A stretch of DNA of 64,000 bases from Chloroflexota bacterium (GTDB lineage: Bacteria > Chloroflexota > UBA11872), in NCBI GenBank assembly GCA_026708035.1, contig JAPOVQ010000027.1, positions 19,899 to 83,898 on the forward strand, read 5' to 3'. The number at the start of each line of letters is the position of its first letter. Position 1 is the stretch's first letter. Below the pieces are notes generated by a model. The model was not told where the DNA came from, searched no databases, and saw only the letters and a list, made by a program, of their open reading frames with translations. The position numbers and the translations under genes were made by a program. This document shows positions 16,194-25,839 of this stretch, piece by piece.

Positions 16194-17642
16194 TCACGCC
16201 CGTGCATCCGGCGGGCGGATCGCATCCCAGCGCGCATGCAGCGCCACGACCATGCGTGCGTTTGGACGCGGCGCAAAGCCCTCGTCCCGCCATACGCCGG
16301 GCACGCAGACGGCCGAGCCGTCGACGTCGAGCACCGGCATGCTCGAGGCGATGTCGGCGGCCACCCCGCGGCTGCGGAGCAGCCGTGCGAGGTCGCGCGT
16401 GTCCTGGCCGCGAGCCAGGCGAACGCGCTCACGCGGCGCCGGGGCGCGCAGGGTGAGCGTGCGGCCCTGCAGCCGCTCATGGTCGAGCGCGCATCCGTCC
16501 AGCGCCACGCCATGCCCCACAGGCGAGCCGCCCTCGATCAACTCGGCGATGACCGATCCGCCGGGCACTCGCGCCTCGCCCGGTACGGTCACCGAAACAG
16601 GCGGCCGCCATGTCGGATCGCGCACGCGCTCCGGGTACAGCACCACCGCCCCATCCCGCACAAAGGCGTGCGTTCCGTCAGTCAGATCGACCCATCGCCC
16701 ATGCGTGTCGTCGCGCAGCGCGCGGGCCACGGCGCCGAGCTGCGCCGCCCCAAGCTGTCGCCTGCCGCCCAGGGCACGAACGGCGGCGACGAACGTCGTG
16801 GGGAACAATCCCTCCGGCACCGCCGCGCGCTCCGGATGCAGCGGCATGCGAAGGCCGTCGGCGGGCTGCACGTAGAGCGGAAGCCCGTCGACCTCGCCGG
16901 CGAGAACCTCGGCGCCGCGAGCGATGGCGTTCACCGCCCCGGGATAGATGTCGTCCAGCAGCGGCAGGGCTTCGTGTCGGACGCGATTTCGCCGGAACTG
17001 CGGCGTCTCGTTCAGCGGGTCACGGTCGACGACGAGTTCACGGGCCCGCACGTAGGCCGCGATGTCGTCGCGCGAGACCGGGAGCAACGGCCGCAGAATC
17101 TCGCCGTCGTCCGCCCGCATCCCCGCAAGCCCGCGCAGCCCGGATCCGCGAGCCAGATTCATGATCACGGTCTCGGCCTGGTCGTTGCGGGTGTGGCCGG
17201 TGGCGATGCGCGCGGCCCTCTCGCGCCGCGCAACGTCTCTGAGGAACGTCCACCGGGCGCGGCGGGCGGCGTCTTCGGACGGTGCGTCCTCCGTCCCGCC
17301 GACCGGATAGTCGCGGGGCGTGCCGGCGGTCACCGGAAGGCCGGCGTTGCGTGCGTGCCGGACCACGCGTTCCGCCACCTGCCCGGCTTCGGCGCGCAGT
17401 CCGTGGTTCAAGTGCGCCACGTGCACGGCCGGTCCGCCTCGGCGCCGCGCGGCCACTAGACTGTCGAGCAGCACCATTGAATCCGGCCCGCCGGAAACGG
17501 CCGCGACGACCACGTCGTCCGAATGCAGTCCGGCGCGCCCCAAGGCACGGAACACCCGATCCTGCAGTTGGCGAACGTCTCGGCGGGGATGAATCGCGGG
17601 CTCCGGGGACCTGTTACTCGCCCGTGCTGCCAAATCCTCCAC
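16194..17642 (-). CDS. tilS: tRNA(Ile)-lysidine synthase
   Basis: TilS makes lysidine at C34 of tRNA-Ile(CAU) using ATP and Lys. The PP-loop S-G-G-P-D-S is followed by HVAHLNHGLR, ATGHTRNDQAETVIMNLARGSGLRGLAGM and NRVRHEALPLL, as in the family. A C-terminal domain (VRLARGQDTRDLARLLRSRGV) is present. GTG 17642 is chosen to limit overlap with dut, leaving 29 bases. The frame is open to 17690, and TTG 17633 is also possible. It is part of a minus-strand run ending in ftsH, a common tilS-ftsH pairing in bacteria. Confidence 0.93.
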   Translation of the reverse strand: MEDLAARASNRSPEPAIHPRRDVRQLQDRVFRALGRAGLHSDDVVVAAVSGGPDSMVLLDSLVAARRRGGPAVHVAHLNHGLRAEAGQVAERVVRHARNAGLPVTAGTPRDYPVGGTEDAPSEDAARRARWTFLRDVARRERAARIATGHTRNDQAETVIMNLARGSGLRGLAGMRADDGEILRPLLPVSRDDIAAYVRARELVVDRDPLNETPQFRRNRVRHEALPLLDDIYPGAVNAIARGAEVLAGEVDGLPLYVQPADGLRMPLHPERAAVPEGLFPTTFVAAVRALGGRRQLGAAQLGAVARALRDDTHGRWVDLTDGTHAFVRDGAVVLYPERVRDPTWRPPVSVTVPGEARVPGGSVIAELIEGGSPVGHGVALDGCALDHERLQGRTLTLRAPAPRERVRLARGQDTRDLARLLRSRGVAADIASSMPVLDVDGSAVCVPGVWRDEGFAPRPNARMVVALHARWDAIRPPDARA

Positions 17643-18045
17643 GGCTCGTCGTACCCTCCGGTTCGCCTTCCACCCACTCCGCCGTCTCAACCCGGACCAG
17701 TATGGCCTGGGCGATGCGCGCCCCGCGCTCGACTTCTATCGGGTTGTCGGTGGGGTTCCAGAATTGGACCTGAATCTCGTCCTCGGGCCCGCAATAGTCG
17801 CGGTCGATGATGCCGACGCCGTGAGCCGCGACCAGCCCGGTGCGCCGGGCCGTGCTGCTGCGGGCGACCACCAGGATCATGCATCCGGGGGGCGCGGCGA
17901 TGATGACGTTGCCGGGGATGAGGCCGATCGCCCCGGGCTCAATGCGCGTGGTCTCGCGGGTGATCAAGTCGAAGCCGACGGAACCTTCGGTGGCGTAGCG
18001 GGGCAGGGGAAGCGTCGGATCGACCCGCGCAATGGGCACGCGCAT
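17614..18045 (-). CDS. dut: dUTP diphosphatase
   Basis: A 143-residue trimeric-type dUTPase that hydrolyses dUTP to dUMP and keeps uracil out of DNA. All five motifs are present: EGSVGFDL, ARSSTARRTGL, GIIDRDYCGPEDEIQVQFWN, RGARIAQAIL and the C-terminal glycine-rich arm TSRGGFGSTGE. The catalytic Asp is in motif 3 (IIDRD). Its 3' end overlaps the start of tilS; the ftsB-like gene lies 29 bases upstream. Confidence 0.96.
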   Translation of the reverse strand: MRVPIARVDPTLPLPRYATEGSVGFDLITRETTRIEPGAIGLIPGNVIIAAPPGCMILVVARSSTARRTGLVAAHGVGIIDRDYCGPEDEIQVQFWNPTDNPIEVERGARIAQAILVRVETAEWVEGEPEGTTSRGGFGSTGE

Positions 18046-18074
18046 AGTCGGTCAGTCTAGCGGGGCTGCCCCGC

Positions 18075-18476
18075 TCAATCGCCGCCGGATAGGAGGGCGA
18101 TCCAGCCGCTGAGATATCCGATCTCAATGGGTTCCGGCTCTGGCGGCGGAACCGTCGGTATCGGCAACGGCGCCGGTCTGGGGCGGTCCTCCACCTGGCC
18201 CTGCAGCACGACGGCCTGGTCCCCGGGGTTCACCAGCCCAAGCTCGCGCTTGGCCATCTCCCGCAACGCCGGCAGCGAGCGGGCGTATTGCAACTGCTCG
18301 TCGAGGCGTTGATTCTCAAGCTCGGCGGCGCTGATCCGCTGCCGCAACTCTTCGACGCGCTGCTGCGCCACCTGTTGGGTGGATGAACCGCTGGCCTCCT
18401 GGATGATCACCACCAGGACGGCGATCAGCGCCAGCATCGCCAGCGACCGGAGCAGGAATTGCGTTCGAGAGGCCAC
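18075..18476 (-). CDS. FtsB/DivIC-like septum formation protein
   Basis: A 133-residue bitopic protein: a short cytoplasmic start, one membrane segment (LAMLALIAVLVVIIQEA), then a coiled coil (QQRVEELRQRISAAELENQRLDEQLQYA) and the family ending REMAKRELGLVNPGDQAVVL. FtsB/DivIC links division proteins to peptidoglycan synthesis at the septum. After that comes an unusual Pro-rich tail (RPRPAPLPIPTVPPPEPEPIE) and a second weak hydrophobic end, longer than typical members. Confidence 0.85.
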   Translation of the reverse strand: MASRTQFLLRSLAMLALIAVLVVIIQEASGSSTQQVAQQRVEELRQRISAAELENQRLDEQLQYARSLPALREMAKRELGLVNPGDQAVVLQGQVEDRPRPAPLPIPTVPPPEPEPIEIGYLSGWIALLSGGD

Positions 18477-18560
18477 TCAGGCCCGCCGATCCAGCTCGGC
18501 GTACGGCCCGACCGGCGACGTTCGGCCGTGGGTTGATCTGCCATGGACGCACGGGGACTG

Positions 18561-18603
18561 CCCCCTCACCCCAGCCCTCTCCCGCCAGGGGAAAGGGGGC
18601 CGG
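18561..18603. repeat. Dispersed hairpin repeat (CCCTCACCCCAGCCCTCTCCC type)
   Basis: The 161-bp gap between ftsB-like and glmS holds CCCCCTCACCCCAGCCCTCT followed by CCCGCCAGGGGAAAGGGGGC, which can fold back on itself. Sequences of this type are common dispersed intergenic repeats in GC-rich bacteria. Only one copy is seen here. Confidence 0.5.
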
Positions 18604-18637
18604 ACGCGGGTCCGGGTGCATTGCGTTCGCACGGCGG

Positions 18638-20479
<1,842 letters not shown>

Positions 20480-20604
20480 CCGCATGCTCCAGGGAAGCCA
20501 CGCCAGCAGGCGCGGTTATGTCAACTATACCGTCCGATGGGTCGCTTGAACAACGTTAACGGACACCCAGGCCGTGACGATCCCGCAATCTGGGGTCTAC
20601 GGCC

Positions 20605-20722
20605 GGGCGACGCATGCGTCGCCCCTACGCTTGGCGTAGAGCCGGACGGGCGGGTCGGAGACCCGCCCCTACTGTGGTCAGGCTGCCTGGATGGCCGGTA
20701 GGGGCCGGTTTCAAACCGGCCC
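20605..20722. repeat. Cluster of three REP-like palindromes
   Basis: Three imperfectly related palindromes follow each other: 20605-20624 (GGGCGACGCA/TGCGTCGCCC), 20648-20668 (GGGCGGGTC/GACCCGCCC) and 20702-20722 (GGGCCGGTTT/AAACCGGCCC). The first two are followed by CCTAC and the third is preceded by GTAGG, so they share a GTAGGGGC edge. This fits a mobile palindromic repeat family. Confidence 0.75.
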
Positions 20723-20772
20723 GCGCGCCGAACCCGCACGCATCGCCGGCGGTCGCCGGCAACCGGGGCGAT

Positions 20773-20973
20773 CTAGGGCCAGGCGACGCGTCCCGTGCCG
20801 TAGCAGCGGGGGCAGCGGTGGGGACGCCCGCTGGGCAGCGGGCCGGTATGGCCGGCCTCAAGACCCCCTCCGTCGCAGACGGAACAGCGGCGCGAAAGCA
20901 GCCGCCGCCACACGGCCCACCACAGGCCCATGAACCAACCGCCGCCCTTATATCCCGGCGCGGAGTCGTTCAC
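20773..20973 (-). CDS. Small zinc-ribbon-like protein
   Basis: A 66-residue product with CSVCDGGG and, 27 residues later, CPRCYGTGRV: two C-x-x-C-x-G-x-G knuckles like half of a DnaJ-type zinc finger. A Trp-rich stretch (GGWFMGLWWAVWRRLL) precedes them. Its GTG overlaps the stop of the upstream amidohydrolase (GTGA at 20970-20973), which supports translation. I do not recognise a family. It may instead be a short spurious frame in a repeat-rich gap. Confidence 0.5.
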   Translation of the reverse strand: MNDSAPGYKGGGWFMGLWWAVWRRLLSRRCSVCDGGGLEAGHTGPLPSGRPHRCPRCYGTGRVAWP

Positions 20974-22544
20974 TCGGCGGGACGGCCCCGACGCAAGCCC
21001 CGACCCGGCGTTGCGCCCGTGTGCCGGCTGTCGTCGATCACGGCGGTACCGTTCACGATCACGTGGTCGATGCCGGTCGGCAGGCGCCGCGGCTGTTCGA
21101 AGGTAGCGTTGTCGATCACGGTGTCCGCATCGAACACCACCACGTCGGCCGCCATGCCGGGGGCAAGGACTCCGCGGTCCACCAGCCCAAAGCGCGCCGC
21201 CGGCATGCCCGTCATGCGCCGCACCATCGCCTCCAGCGGAACGACCCCGAGCTCACGCACCCAGCGGCCCAGAAAGCGCGGATAGGTGCCGTAGGTGCGC
21301 GGGTGCGGCGCGTCGCCCAGCAGGATGGCGTCGCTGCCCACCATGTGGCTTGGGTGACGCATGATCTGCGCAAAGTCGTCGTCCGTCTGGTCGTTGAAGA
21401 ACACCGACGCGGCCCGCCCGCGCTCCTCCCGCACCAGATCGACCAGGAATGCATGCGGCTCCAGATCCCGCTCGTCGGCCACCTCGCCGAGCATGCGGCC
21501 CTCCAGGTGGCGGTTGGGACCGATCGGCATGCTCGACAGCAGCGCGCGGTCGACTTCAAGCGCGTTGTCGCCGGCGCGGTTGGCCATTTCCGTCGCGATC
21601 CGCGCCCGCGTATCCGCGTCTTCCAGGCGACGCAGCATTTCCTGCGGCCCGCCCTCGAGCGCCCAATCGGGAAACGAGAAGTGCAGCAGTGAGCTGCCCG
21701 CGGGATAGGCATAGGTGTCGAACGACAGCGACACGCCGGCGCGAATGCCGCGGTCCGCCTCGTCCAGGTTCTCCCACCAGCGCTGACCGCTGCTGATGTA
21801 GTGCGAGATGTGGACCGGGCAGCCCGCGCGCCGCCCGATGGCCATGGTTTCACGAATGGCGTCGCGCATGCCGAGGATGTAGCGCATGTGCGGCACGTAC
21901 GGCGCGTCGAATTCGGCGGCAACCTCGCTCAGGGCCACGAGCTCATCGGTGTCGGCAAAGGCGCACGGCTTGTAGTCGAGGCCGGTCGAGAGCGCGATCG
22001 CCCCGTCCCGGAACGCCTCGTGCGTGATCTGCTGCATGGCCCGCAGCTCCTCGGGCGTCGCGCGACGGTCCTCCCATCCGATCAGGGCCGCCCGCACGCA
22101 GCCGTGCGGCACGTGATGCGCCGCGTTGCAGGCCGCCGCGCCCTCGAACGTGTCCAGCCAGCCGGCGACGGTGGACCAGTCGTGGCTGATGGGCGGGTCG
22201 CCGTTGAGGGCGGCGAAATAATCGCGAAACGCGGGCTGCAACTCGTCGGCCAGCGGCGCGTAGCCGATCCCGTCCAGCCCCAGCAGGTCCGTCGTGACGC
22301 CCTGGCGCACCTTGGGCTCATGCGCCGGCTCGGCCAGCAGCATCAGGTCCGAGTGCGTGTGCACGTCAATGAATCCCGGACAGACCACGCGGCCGTCGGC
22401 CTCGATCTCTCGTGCGCCCTGATCCGGGACCAGCCCGACGGCGGCGATTCGCGTGCCATCGATGGCGACGCTGCCGCGGTGGCCGGGCGCGCCCGTGCCG
22501 TCGACGATGCTCGCGTTGCGGATCACCAGGTCATGCACAGGCAT
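20970..22544 (-). CDS. N-acyl-D-amino-acid deacylase family amidohydrolase
   Basis: A 524-residue amidohydrolase-superfamily enzyme. The N-terminal HDLVIRNASIVDGTGAPG and VCPGFIDVHTHSDL give the first metal His pair, followed by GVTTDLLGLDGIGYAPL, HISHYISSGQRWWE and MVGSDAILLGDAPHPRTYGTYPRFLGR. The end MTGMPAARFGLVDRGVLAPGMAADVVVFD is typical of D-aminoacylases and related dihydroorotase-like enzymes. ATG 22544 overlaps the upstream gene by 14 bases; GTG 22538 is an alternative with better spacing to GGAG. Likely cytoplasmic. Confidence 0.9.
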   Translation of the reverse strand: MPVHDLVIRNASIVDGTGAPGHRGSVAIDGTRIAAVGLVPDQGAREIEADGRVVCPGFIDVHTHSDLMLLAEPAHEPKVRQGVTTDLLGLDGIGYAPLADELQPAFRDYFAALNGDPPISHDWSTVAGWLDTFEGAAACNAAHHVPHGCVRAALIGWEDRRATPEELRAMQQITHEAFRDGAIALSTGLDYKPCAFADTDELVALSEVAAEFDAPYVPHMRYILGMRDAIRETMAIGRRAGCPVHISHYISSGQRWWENLDEADRGIRAGVSLSFDTYAYPAGSSLLHFSFPDWALEGGPQEMLRRLEDADTRARIATEMANRAGDNALEVDRALLSSMPIGPNRHLEGRMLGEVADERDLEPHAFLVDLVREERGRAASVFFNDQTDDDFAQIMRHPSHMVGSDAILLGDAPHPRTYGTYPRFLGRWVRELGVVPLEAMVRRMTGMPAARFGLVDRGVLAPGMAADVVVFDADTVIDNATFEQPRRLPTGIDHVIVNGTAVIDDSRHTGATPGRGLRRGRPAE

Positions 22545-23334
22545 CTCCGGATGCGGCTGGTGGCGCGGTCTCGAAACCGGCCCGGAGGGATGGCGAATCG
22601 TAGCGCGCCCCGTCGCCGCGCTCGTAGGCCGCGAGTCGGCGATCGATTTCATCGGCGGCAAGCGTCGCGAAGCGCTCGGCCACGTCATCGCCGAACAGCG
22701 TCCGCCCGGCGGCCACGCGCTCCGCGGCGATTCGCTCGGCTTCGGCCGGGTCGTCCGGTCGCCCGTCGGCGCGGGCGAACACGCCCACGATCTCCGCCGG
22801 GCTGGTCGCAAGCGCCAGCAGATGCACCCACCGCGTCAGTCTGCCCAGCGGCTCCGCCGCAACGATCAGGTCCATCCCGCCCGGATCGAACGGATGCACC
22901 GCCGCCGCCGCGCGCGCCAGCGCCCCCGATGGATCGTTCCAGCCATGCTCCAGCGCGTAGGTGAGTCCCACCGTCGCTGCCCGGTCCGCGCGCCGTGCAT
23001 GCTCACCGCAGACGAGGACGAAGACTTCGTCCACGGCCAGGTGCGCCAGGTAGCCCGCCACGTAGGCGGCCTGCGGGTCCGACACGGCGTCCGGGCGAGC
23101 CAGCGCGGGCCGGGCCGCGAATAGCTCCGTCGTCGCGCGTCCCCACGTTCCGGGCTCGCGAAACTCAAAGAAGTGGGTGGCCGCCCGACCCGTCTCGTTG
23201 CGTTCGCGCGCGTCGGGCGCCACAGCGCCGACGCAGAATTGGCTGAACTGCGCGTCGATGACCCGGCGCAGGCGGCCGCTCGCGCGGTCCGCCGCCTCGA
23301 CGGCAAGCTGCAAGTGCGCGCGCGAAAGGGCCAT
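22531..23334 (-). CDS. Protein resembling zinc-dependent phospholipase C domains
   Basis: A 267-residue protein starting at ATG 23334 (MALSRAHLQLAVEAA). Features that recall the Zn_dep_PLPC fold are THFFEFREPG, AAYVAGYLAHLAVDEVFVLV and the His/Asp spacing in VHPFDPGG. The match is by pattern only. The C-terminal SLRAGFETAPPA is encoded by sequence that looks like a relic of the GTTTCGAAACC-type palindromic repeat, so the true domain ends before it. It overlaps the deacylase start by 14 bases. Confidence 0.6.
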   Translation of the reverse strand: MALSRAHLQLAVEAADRASGRLRRVIDAQFSQFCVGAVAPDARERNETGRAATHFFEFREPGTWGRATTELFAARPALARPDAVSDPQAAYVAGYLAHLAVDEVFVLVCGEHARRADRAATVGLTYALEHGWNDPSGALARAAAAVHPFDPGGMDLIVAAEPLGRLTRWVHLLALATSPAEIVGVFARADGRPDDPAEAERIAAERVAAGRTLFGDDVAERFATLAADEIDRRLAAYERGDGARYDSPSLRAGFETAPPAASGDACA

Positions 23335-23420
23335 TAGGCATTCCCTGTTACAGTACCCGCGAATCCAATATTCCCAGCATCGTGTTGGGCTGCCAAAGGG
23401 AGGCACGGGATGGAAGTTCG

Positions 23421-24125
23421 ATGGCTCGTGTCTTACTGCCGATCTTTGGCTTGGTGGTGCTCGCCGGGGTAACGACCAGCGCCGTTTTCGCTGTCGCGTA
23501 CGAGGGCGAGAGCTTCTGCCAGCATGCGCAGTCTTGGCCCAGCGGCTCGTATCTCGGCCAGATGCATCCTTTCCACGTCGATGTCTACCGGGGCTATGCG
23601 GCCGAGGTTGGGCGCGACCCCTGTGACCTGTGGGCGCTTGACCAACGCTATTCCGCCGTGCGCGGGCTGCGGGAGTTGGGCTACACGGTGTTCGGCCCTG
23701 GAGAATTTGCCTGGCCGGAACCGCCGGAACCAACGTTGGCGGTCGTCGCCCCCTCGGCCATCACCTACCAGGCGACGGCCGGGTATGGCCAGGACCGTGG
23801 CACACTCGACCTGTTGCCGGGGATACACACCGTGGCGTTTGAGTTTGAAGGCTGGCACCTCGGTGACGTGATGGTGACGGCCACGGGACACGATGGGTCG
23901 CCGGTGGTGGTTCACGACGGCCCCGTGCACCACAGCGGGGCCTTTACGTTCCGCGCCCCAATGGCTGGGGACTACGTGTTTGAGGTCGCCGCCGTCGGTG
24001 ACTGGCGCCTGTGGGTTGGTGAGCCACCGATCCCGGTGAAACCCGACGTCGTGACCCGGGAGATTGAGATCGAGATCGAGGGTGATCCGTCCGTCGCGGC
24101 GTGTGAAGAGCTGCTATTCGGGTAG
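23421..24125 (+). CDS. Secreted protein with one WRLWVG module
   Basis: A 234-residue protein. ATG 23421 gives a signal peptide (MARVLLPIFGLVVLAGVTTSAVFAVA). The first part, rich in Tyr/His/Trp, has two Cys (ESFCQHAQ and GRDPCDLW) and is unique. Residues about 113-200 repeat the module of the 7053 protein: YQATAGYGQDRGTLDLLPG, VAFEFEGWHLGDVMVTATG, FRAPMAGDYVFEVAAVGDWRLWVG. The last 30 residues are acidic with one Cys. Function is unknown; exported. An upstream ATG at 23382 adds a hydrophilic stretch and is less likely. Confidence 0.75.
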   Translation: MARVLLPIFGLVVLAGVTTSAVFAVAYEGESFCQHAQSWPSGSYLGQMHPFHVDVYRGYAAEVGRDPCDLWALDQRYSAVRGLRELGYTVFGPGEFAWPEPPEPTLAVVAPSAITYQATAGYGQDRGTLDLLPGIHTVAFEFEGWHLGDVMVTATGHDGSPVVVHDGPVHHSGAFTFRAPMAGDYVFEVAAVGDWRLWVGEPPIPVKPDVVTREIEIEIEGDPSVAACEELLFG

Positions 24126-24174
24126 CCGGAAATCACCGGAGCGATGGTCGACAGACGGGCGCAGGAGGAACGCT

Positions 24175-24606
24175 GTGGCAATCACGATAGGGCATACCGG
24201 AGTCGTCGTGCGCGATCTGCCGCTCATGGAGCGGTTTTACGGCGAGATCTTGGGCTTGCAGGAAACTCGTCGCGTCGTCCGCGAGGGACCGTTCATCGAC
24301 GGCATCACGGGTCTCACCGGCGTTGTGTTGCAGGCCGTGATCCTGGGCACGCCCGAGCATCCCAACGGCGTCGAGCTGATCAAGTATCCGAATCACCCCT
24401 CGGCCATCGTGCCCAAGGGGCCCAATGGCCACGGCATGAACCACATTCACTTCATCGTCGACGACCTGGATCCGATTCTCGCGGCGCTCGAGGGCCTGGG
24501 TCTGGACTACTGGGGATCGCCGCAGGACTGGCCCGACACTTGGAAGCGCGTCGTCTACGCCAAGGATCCCGAGGGCAACGTCATCGAGTTCACCGAGCGG
24601 CTGTAG
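24175..24606 (+). CDS. VOC (glyoxalase/epimerase) family protein
   Basis: A 143-residue VOC-fold metal enzyme or binding protein. It has paired beta-alpha-beta-beta-beta modules: IGHTGVVVRDLPLMERFYGEILGLQE and GMNHIHFIVDDLDPILAALEGLGL. His (IGHTG), His (NHIHF) and Glu (NVIEFTERL) sit at the metal positions. This resembles methylmalonyl-CoA epimerase and ring-cleavage branches, but the substrate is undetermined. GTG 24175 follows GCAGGAGGA. It follows the secreted-protein gene by 49 bases. Confidence 0.88.
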   Translation: MAITIGHTGVVVRDLPLMERFYGEILGLQETRRVVREGPFIDGITGLTGVVLQAVILGTPEHPNGVELIKYPNHPSAIVPKGPNGHGMNHIHFIVDDLDPILAALEGLGLDYWGSPQDWPDTWKRVVYAKDPEGNVIEFTERL

Positions 24607-24623
24607 GGCTGAGCCCGGCGGCG

Positions 24624-25655
24624 CTATTCGGAGGTCAACTCCTCCGCGTAGGCGAAGATCAACGGCGTGCCGCCGGTGTGCATGAAGGCTACGGCGTCCT
24701 GCTCGCTCAGCGCGCCGCTGCGCACGTCGTCCAGCAGCGCGGCGAAGGCTTTGGCCGTGTAGACCGGCTCCAGGAAGACGCCCTCGATTCGCGCGAGCAG
24801 CTTGATGGCCTCGATGCCGTCGGGCGTGGCGCCCGCATAGACCGGTCCCATGTAGGCGTCGGTATTCGAAATCTCGGCGGCGTCGAGCGTCAGGTCCAGC
24901 CCCAGCAGCTCGGCCGTCATGTTTGCCATCCGGGCCTGCTCGGGGGTGCGGCCGCCGGGCACTCTTAGCGGCGTGAACCCCCGGATCTGGAGGTCCAGAC
25001 CAAGCGCGCGTACTCCAAGCTCCAGCCCGGCCTGCGTGCCCCCGCCGGACGCGACGTAGACGTGGCTGAGGGAGACGCCGCGTTCGGTCGCCTGCTCCAC
25101 GGTTTCAATGAGGCACTCGACGTATCCGACGGCGGTGAGCGGCCCGTAACCCACGATGTAGGGACGACGACCCTGGTCCCGCAGCTCCCGCTCGACCCGC
25201 TGCATCTCGTCCTCCACGCCAAACATCTCGTCGCTGTCCACCTGCCGCACGTCGGCGCCCAGCAGCTCGGTGAGCAGGCGGTTGCCCTGCCGGTCGTCGC
25301 CGTGGATGCCGCGATTCAGCACCAGCACCACGTCCAGCCCGGCCTTGCGCGCGGCCGCCGCGCACTGGCGCGCATGGTTGGACTGGCGCACGCCGCCGCC
25401 CCAGACGATCACGTCGCAGCCCTGCTGCAGGGCGTCGGCCACCTCGAACTCGAACTTGCGGTTCTTGTTGCCGCCCAGGGCGCTGTGCGTCAAGTCGTCG
25501 CGCTTGATGAAGACCCGCGGCCCGCCGATGGCCTGGCGGAGATTGGTCAGCTCCTCGAACGGCGTGGGCAGATCGGTGAGGTGAAAGCGCGGCAATGCGG
25601 CAATCCGCCGTCGCAGGTCGGCCACCGACACCGGCACCGGGTCGCGGGTGTTCAT
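24624..25655 (-). CDS. PLP-dependent D-cysteine desulfhydrase/ACC deaminase family
   Basis: A 343-residue fold-type II PLP enzyme. The Schiff-base lysine lies in SALGGNKNRKFEFEVADAL. GGVRQSNHARQCAAAARKAGLDVVLVL and ASGGGTQAGLELG (phosphate-binding loop) are typical of the D-cysteine desulfhydrase and ACC-deaminase branch. The C-terminus FMHTGGTPLIFAY fits as well. ATG 25655 is preferred to 25703, which adds a short basic leader. It lies just left of tRNA-Val and is the last chromosomal gene before the integrated elements. Confidence 0.9.
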   Translation of the reverse strand: MNTRDPVPVSVADLRRRIAALPRFHLTDLPTPFEELTNLRQAIGGPRVFIKRDDLTHSALGGNKNRKFEFEVADALQQGCDVIVWGGGVRQSNHARQCAAAARKAGLDVVLVLNRGIHGDDRQGNRLLTELLGADVRQVDSDEMFGVEDEMQRVERELRDQGRRPYIVGYGPLTAVGYVECLIETVEQATERGVSLSHVYVASGGGTQAGLELGVRALGLDLQIRGFTPLRVPGGRTPEQARMANMTAELLGLDLTLDAAEISNTDAYMGPVYAGATPDGIEAIKLLARIEGVFLEPVYTAKAFAALLDDVRSGALSEQDAVAFMHTGGTPLIFAYAEELTSE

Positions 25656-25762
25656 GGGTGGAGTATCCCGATTTCGCAGACCCCAAGTATGCGCCGCGCG
25701 CATCTCGGGCGCCTGAAACTGATGGAGTATGCTACGCGCACCCGCCGGGCGGATTGGGCCGC

Positions 25763-25839
25763 GGGCGCGTAGCTCAGCTGGTTAGAGCGCCACGTTGACA
25801 TCGTGGAGGTCAGAGGTTCGAGTCCCCTCGCGCCCACCA
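25763..25839 (+). tRNA. tRNA-Val(GAC), integration target
   Basis: Complete cloverleaf: acceptor GGGCGCG/CGCGCCC, D arm GCTCAGCTGGTTAGAGC, anticodon stem CCACG/CGTGG with loop TTGACAT (anticodon GAC), T arm with GGTTCGAGTCC, discriminator A and encoded CCA. Bases 25785-25839 lie inside the 56-bp repeat found again at 42599, so its 3' part has been re-created by element integration. Confidence 0.97.
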
